Positions 31,469 to 31,633 of a stretch of DNA of 31,633 nt are shown here, in pieces. Location of the stretch: contig JBBQJV010000048.1 of assembly GCA_038326205.1 (NCBI GenBank), forward strand, positions 1 to 31,633. Direction: 5' to 3'. The stretch comes from UBA7672 sp038326205 (lineage in GTDB: Bacteria; Pseudomonadota; Alphaproteobacteria; Caulobacterales; Hyphomonadaceae). Under the pieces are notes generated by a model. That model did not search any database. It was not told the DNA's origin and was given only the letters and a program-made list of their open reading frames with translations. Every line of letters starts with the position of its first letter. Within the stretch, counting starts at the first letter, position 1. Position numbers and translations under genes: made by a program.

Positions 31469-31633
31469 GGTCCACATCTACGAATTTAAAGACTGGCCAG
31501 AATTCCGGTGGGACGAAGCGCTAATCAGCGAGAAGCTGGCTGCGCTGCGCTACCGTCAGGGGTGTCTTCATGGGCGGATGGAAGCGCTCGGCTTTGCCCT
31601 GCGAAACGAAGCCGTTCTTCGCACCCTCACGGC
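31467..31633 (+). CDS. Fic-family protein, DUF4172 N-terminus (partial, runs off the window)
   Basis: The first 55 codons of a gene continuing past the window end. The visible sequence has the DUF4172 pattern that precedes Fic domains: DWPEFRWDEALISEKLAALR, RQGCLHGRMEALGF, and LRNEAVLRTLT. Proteins of this build usually have a central Fic domain (AMPylation or related nucleotide transfer, HPFxxGNGR motif) and often a C-terminal winged helix; neither is in view. The ATG at 31467 has AAGG eight bases upstream, within the loop of a TCTCCGC/GCGGAGA hairpin that also covers the start region. The operator-like array directly upstream suggests autoregulation. Confidence 0.75.
   Translation, partial: MVHIYEFKDWPEFRWDEALISEKLAALRYRQGCLHGRMEALGFALRNEAVLRTLT

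Overview
The window reads as chromosomal DNA of a GC-rich alphaproteobacterium. An ECF sigma factor paired with a ChrR-type cupin anti-sigma factor, an HWE-like histidine kinase, an FNR/FixK-type box and a CzcCBA-HupE metal cluster all point that way. Caulobacterales/Hyphomonadales or Sphingomonadales relatives are likely, but the sequence alone does not fix the genus. Many short intergenic stretches hold decayed or orphan pieces (an Lrp-type ligand domain without its DNA-binding half, an NreB-like transporter stub, an ISAs1 transposase tail), so this looks like a rearranged accessory region.

Region 1 (about 1-6600) is a putative oxidative or photo-oxidative stress cluster: fasciclin lipoprotein, terminator, ECF sigma factor, ChrR-like anti-sigma factor, SnoaL-like protein (minus), SOUL heme-binding protein, a second near-identical fasciclin lipoprotein, terminator, and a carotenoid oxygenase (minus). 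Four promoter regions share a (C/T)(A/G)(A/G)TCC element, 17-18 bases, then a TA-rich element. This resembles the TGATCC-N18-TAAGA type used by RpoE/ChrR sigma factors, so the cluster may be one autoregulated regulon.

Region 2 (about 6970-17020) is mixed: an MscS channel, a secreted protein of unknown function, an orphan Lrp ligand domain, a hairpin-rich intergenic stretch, a DUF2189 membrane protein with a Cys-rich small gene under a well placed FNR-type box, a receiver-HWE-like kinase, small hypothetical genes, an ABC1/UbiB-family atypical kinase and an NAD(P)-binding SDR preceded by a perfect 11-bp inverted repeat.

Region 3 (about 17520-25430) is a heavy-metal efflux operon: His-rich periplasmic protein, CzcC-, CzcB- and CzcA-like proteins, HupE/UreJ-like permease, a membrane-anchored protein and a decayed NreB-like exporter. 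CzcA keeps the proton-relay residues of divalent-cation (Co/Zn/Cd/Ni) pumps.

Region 4 (about 26020-30850) is a compact four-gene cassette that I do not recognise as a described system: a P-loop protein, an alpha/beta hydrolase, an OprP/OprO-like porin and a full-length ABC exporter whose nucleotide-binding domain has lost essentially every catalytic motif while the frame stays open. This is the best candidate for an undescribed system.

Region 5 (about 30913-31633) holds the 3' end of an ISAs1-family element and the start of a Fic-family gene (DUF4172 N-terminus). That gene is preceded by six copies of a TGCGGA-type motif in alternating orientation at 17-base spacing, with a perfect TATAAT inside the array.
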